Shown here: positions 5,187-5,965 of the stretch, one piece after another | Layout: each line of letters begins with the position of its first letter | Numbering within the stretch: position 1 is the stretch's first letter | NCBI GenBank assembly: GCA_964612735.1 | Contig: CAZTEB010000049.1 | Span: forward strand, 1 to 5,965 | Origin: CAZTEB01 sp964612735 | GTDB taxonomy: Bacteria > Patescibacteriota > Microgenomatia > UBA1400 > PJMF01 | Direction of reading: 5' to 3' | Length of the DNA: 5,965 nucleotides | Translations under genes and position numbers: made by a program | Notes under the pieces: model-generated | Databases searched by the model: none | Told to the model about the DNA's origin: nothing | What the model saw: only the letters and a program-made list of their open reading frames with translations

Positions 5187-5484
5187 GGGAACAAGTGCGT
5201 GATTCTTCACAAAGGCTGTTTTCAGGCTCTCACCTCCCCTACTCGAGGTAATTAGCAGTTGCGTTGCGTCACTGCAACTACACAAGGTCAAAGAATTTTG
5301 CTTCATCTAGCAAGTTAATCTAACTATACACATGACTATTTTCGACCATCTTTGTGCTAGTAATGTGAGCTCAGTAACTAGGTATAAATAGCGTTATATA
5401 TTCATTACTATATATAAAATGTTGTAAACATACTTATATATTTGTATATACTAATTACTATATCAAAAATATGCTATCTCTCCC
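5187..5484. other. Spacer downstream of the recombinase
   Basis: No gene is recognisable. Small hairpins occur at ACCTC 5232-5236 / GAGGT 5245-5249 and AGTTGC 5257-5262 / GCAACT 5274-5279; neither is followed by a T run, so neither is a clear terminator. From about 5380 the DNA is very AT-rich, with a repeated ATTACTATAT (5404-5413 and 5454-5463) and the inverted repeat ATGTT-GTA-AACAT at about 5419-5431. An Xer dif-like site could hide in this stretch, but no convincing 28-base match to known dif arms is visible. Confidence 0.5.
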
Positions 5485-5501
5485 CTGCTCTTTTTGAGCA
5501 G
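5485..5501 (+). other. Perfect hairpin CTGCTC-TTTTT-GAGCAG before the tRNA promoter
   Basis: A six-pair stem closes a T5 loop. No T run follows on the plus strand, so it is not a standard terminator there. It covers the position where a -35 element for the tRNA promoter would lie, so it may be a regulator site or the 3' end of a transcript from upstream. Confidence 0.35.
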
Positions 5502-5506
5502 TGCGA

Positions 5507-5515
5507 TGATACAAT
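5507..5515 (+). promoter_or_regulatory. Extended -10 promoter of the tRNA-Ala gene
   Basis: TGA-TACAAT combines a TG extension with a one-mismatch -10 hexamer. No good -35 is found 16-18 bases upstream, as is common for extended -10 promoters. It predicts transcription start near 5522, which gives a pre-tRNA leader of about 27 bases. Confidence 0.5.
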
Positions 5516-5524
5516 ACAGATCTG

Positions 5525-5545
5525 AAGTTCAGTTAGGTTGAACTT
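5525..5545 (+). other. Hairpin in the pre-tRNA 5' leader
   Basis: AAGTTCA 5525-5531 and TGAACTT 5539-5545 form a perfect seven-pair stem with a seven-base loop. It ends three bases before the first base of the mature tRNA, filling almost all of the predicted leader. On DNA it would be an inverted repeat suited to a dimeric regulator. Confidence 0.5.
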
Positions 5546-5548
5546 ACA

Positions 5549-5622
5549 GGGCCCATAGCTCAGTTGGCTAGAGCGCCTGTATGGCATACAGGAGGTCAGG
5601 GGTTCGAGTCCCCTTGGGTCCA
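5549..5622 (+). tRNA. tRNA-Ala (GGC anticodon)
   Basis: The cloverleaf is complete. The acceptor stem GGGCCCA 5549-5555 pairs with TGGGTCC 5615-5621 and includes the G3-U70 pair that is the identity mark for alanyl-tRNA synthetase. The D stem is GCTC/GAGC. The anticodon stem CCTGT/ACAGG encloses loop ATGGCAT with anticodon GGC, which reads GCC and GCU alanine codons. The T stem AGGGG/CCCCT encloses TTCGAGT. The discriminator base is A5622. The next bases are CAG, so CCA is not encoded and must be added by a nucleotidyltransferase. Confidence 0.97.
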
Positions 5623-5654
5623 CAGCATGATAAATATATAGTATTTTGTGACAA

Positions 5655-5965
5655 ATGAATGATAAGAATACTGAATTGGGTCATCTGCCAGTCAGGGTCA
5701 AGGCAATCGAAGATATCGATTCACAAGAACTCGAAAGTAGTTTAGATTCTGCAAGGTTCTTTTATTCACCAGAAGAAATAAAAACAGACATTGAAAAAGC
5801 TGTAATTGATCATTATCAAAATGCTGGCAACATTGATCAAATTTTAGCAAAACGACTACTTGAAAGAAGGTCTGCAGACGTAGCTGAGTTTCTCTCATCG
5901 GAAATTGTTAGGATTGCTACGCTGTTGCGCCTCTCCTCTTCAGACATAGAGGCTTCCTCTATGTT
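5655..5965 (+). CDS. Hypothetical protein, 3'-partial
   Basis: The frame is open from ATG 5655 to the window end, giving 103 visible residues. The start is well fixed: an in-frame TGA at 5649-5651 lies just upstream, so no earlier start exists. There is no Shine-Dalgarno; a TATAGT at 5637-5642 with TTGGGT 17 bases before it (inside the tRNA 3' end) could be a promoter giving a leader of only about six bases. The protein is polar and probably mostly helical, with many acidic residues (EDIDSQELESSLDS, SPEEIKTDIEKAV) and no signal peptide or membrane segment in the visible part. Bases 5623-5654 are the only gap to the tRNA gene. I do not recognise the family; the missing C-terminal part may carry the diagnostic domain. 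An overlapping minus-strand frame at 5698-5898 is a shadow of this gene. Confidence 0.75.
   Translation, partial: MNDKNTELGHLPVRVKAIEDIDSQELESSLDSARFFYSPEEIKTDIEKAVIDHYQNAGNIDQILAKRLLERRSADVAEFLSSEIVRIATLLRLSSSDIEASSM

Noticed and set aside
4251..5622. Integrative element using tRNA-Ala as attachment site
   Set aside because: A tyrosine recombinase near a tRNA is suggestive, but no second copy of the tRNA 3' segment (TTCGAGTCCCC region) occurs in the window, and the enzyme looks like a core Xer protein. A far repeat outside the window could still exist.
5698..5898. 66-residue minus-strand reading frame
   Set aside because: It lies wholly inside the plus-strand gene starting at 5655, has no start signal, and its composition is what the reverse of that gene would give.

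Overview
The window most resembles a Candidate Phyla Radiation (Patescibacteria) chromosome, perhaps Saccharibacteria. The grounds are a moderately AT-rich sequence, compact coding blocks, a YebC-family protein lacking an internal domain, gene starts with little or no Shine-Dalgarno signal, a LytR C-terminal-domain protein, and TAA/TAG stops with no sign of recoded TGA. The phylum is an inference from these traits; no rRNA is present to settle it.

Layout: bases 1-539 (+) hold the 3' part of a LytR_C-domain envelope-type protein. It converges on a TPR protein (567-1301, -) that also carries a beta-rich, HIRAN-like C-terminal domain. A short divergent promoter region separates the TPR gene from yebC (1417-1980, +), which is followed closely by a polytopic membrane protein of unknown function (1999-2766, +). 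Next come almost 1.5 kb without a gene. Its first 600 bases are relatively GC-rich and full of potential RNA structure, with eight CCAGG/CCTGG elements in 467 bases, a twice-used hairpin module and a possible pseudoknot. Its last 770 bases are AT-rich with short palindromes. A complete XerC/XerD-family tyrosine recombinase follows (4251-5186, +), then about 360 bases of spacer, a tRNA-Ala(GGC) at 5549-5622, and the start of an unrecognised gene (5655 to the window end, +).

How the parts relate: yebC and the membrane gene probably share a transcript. The recombinase is more likely the chromosome-dimer/element resolution enzyme than part of an obvious island, since no attachment repeat of the neighbouring tRNA is visible. 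The most interesting part is the candidate structured RNA at about 2821-3372, which matches no RNA family I can identify by eye. RNase P, tmRNA and SRP hallmarks were looked for and not found. All folding statements come from reading complementarity by eye, not from computed folds.
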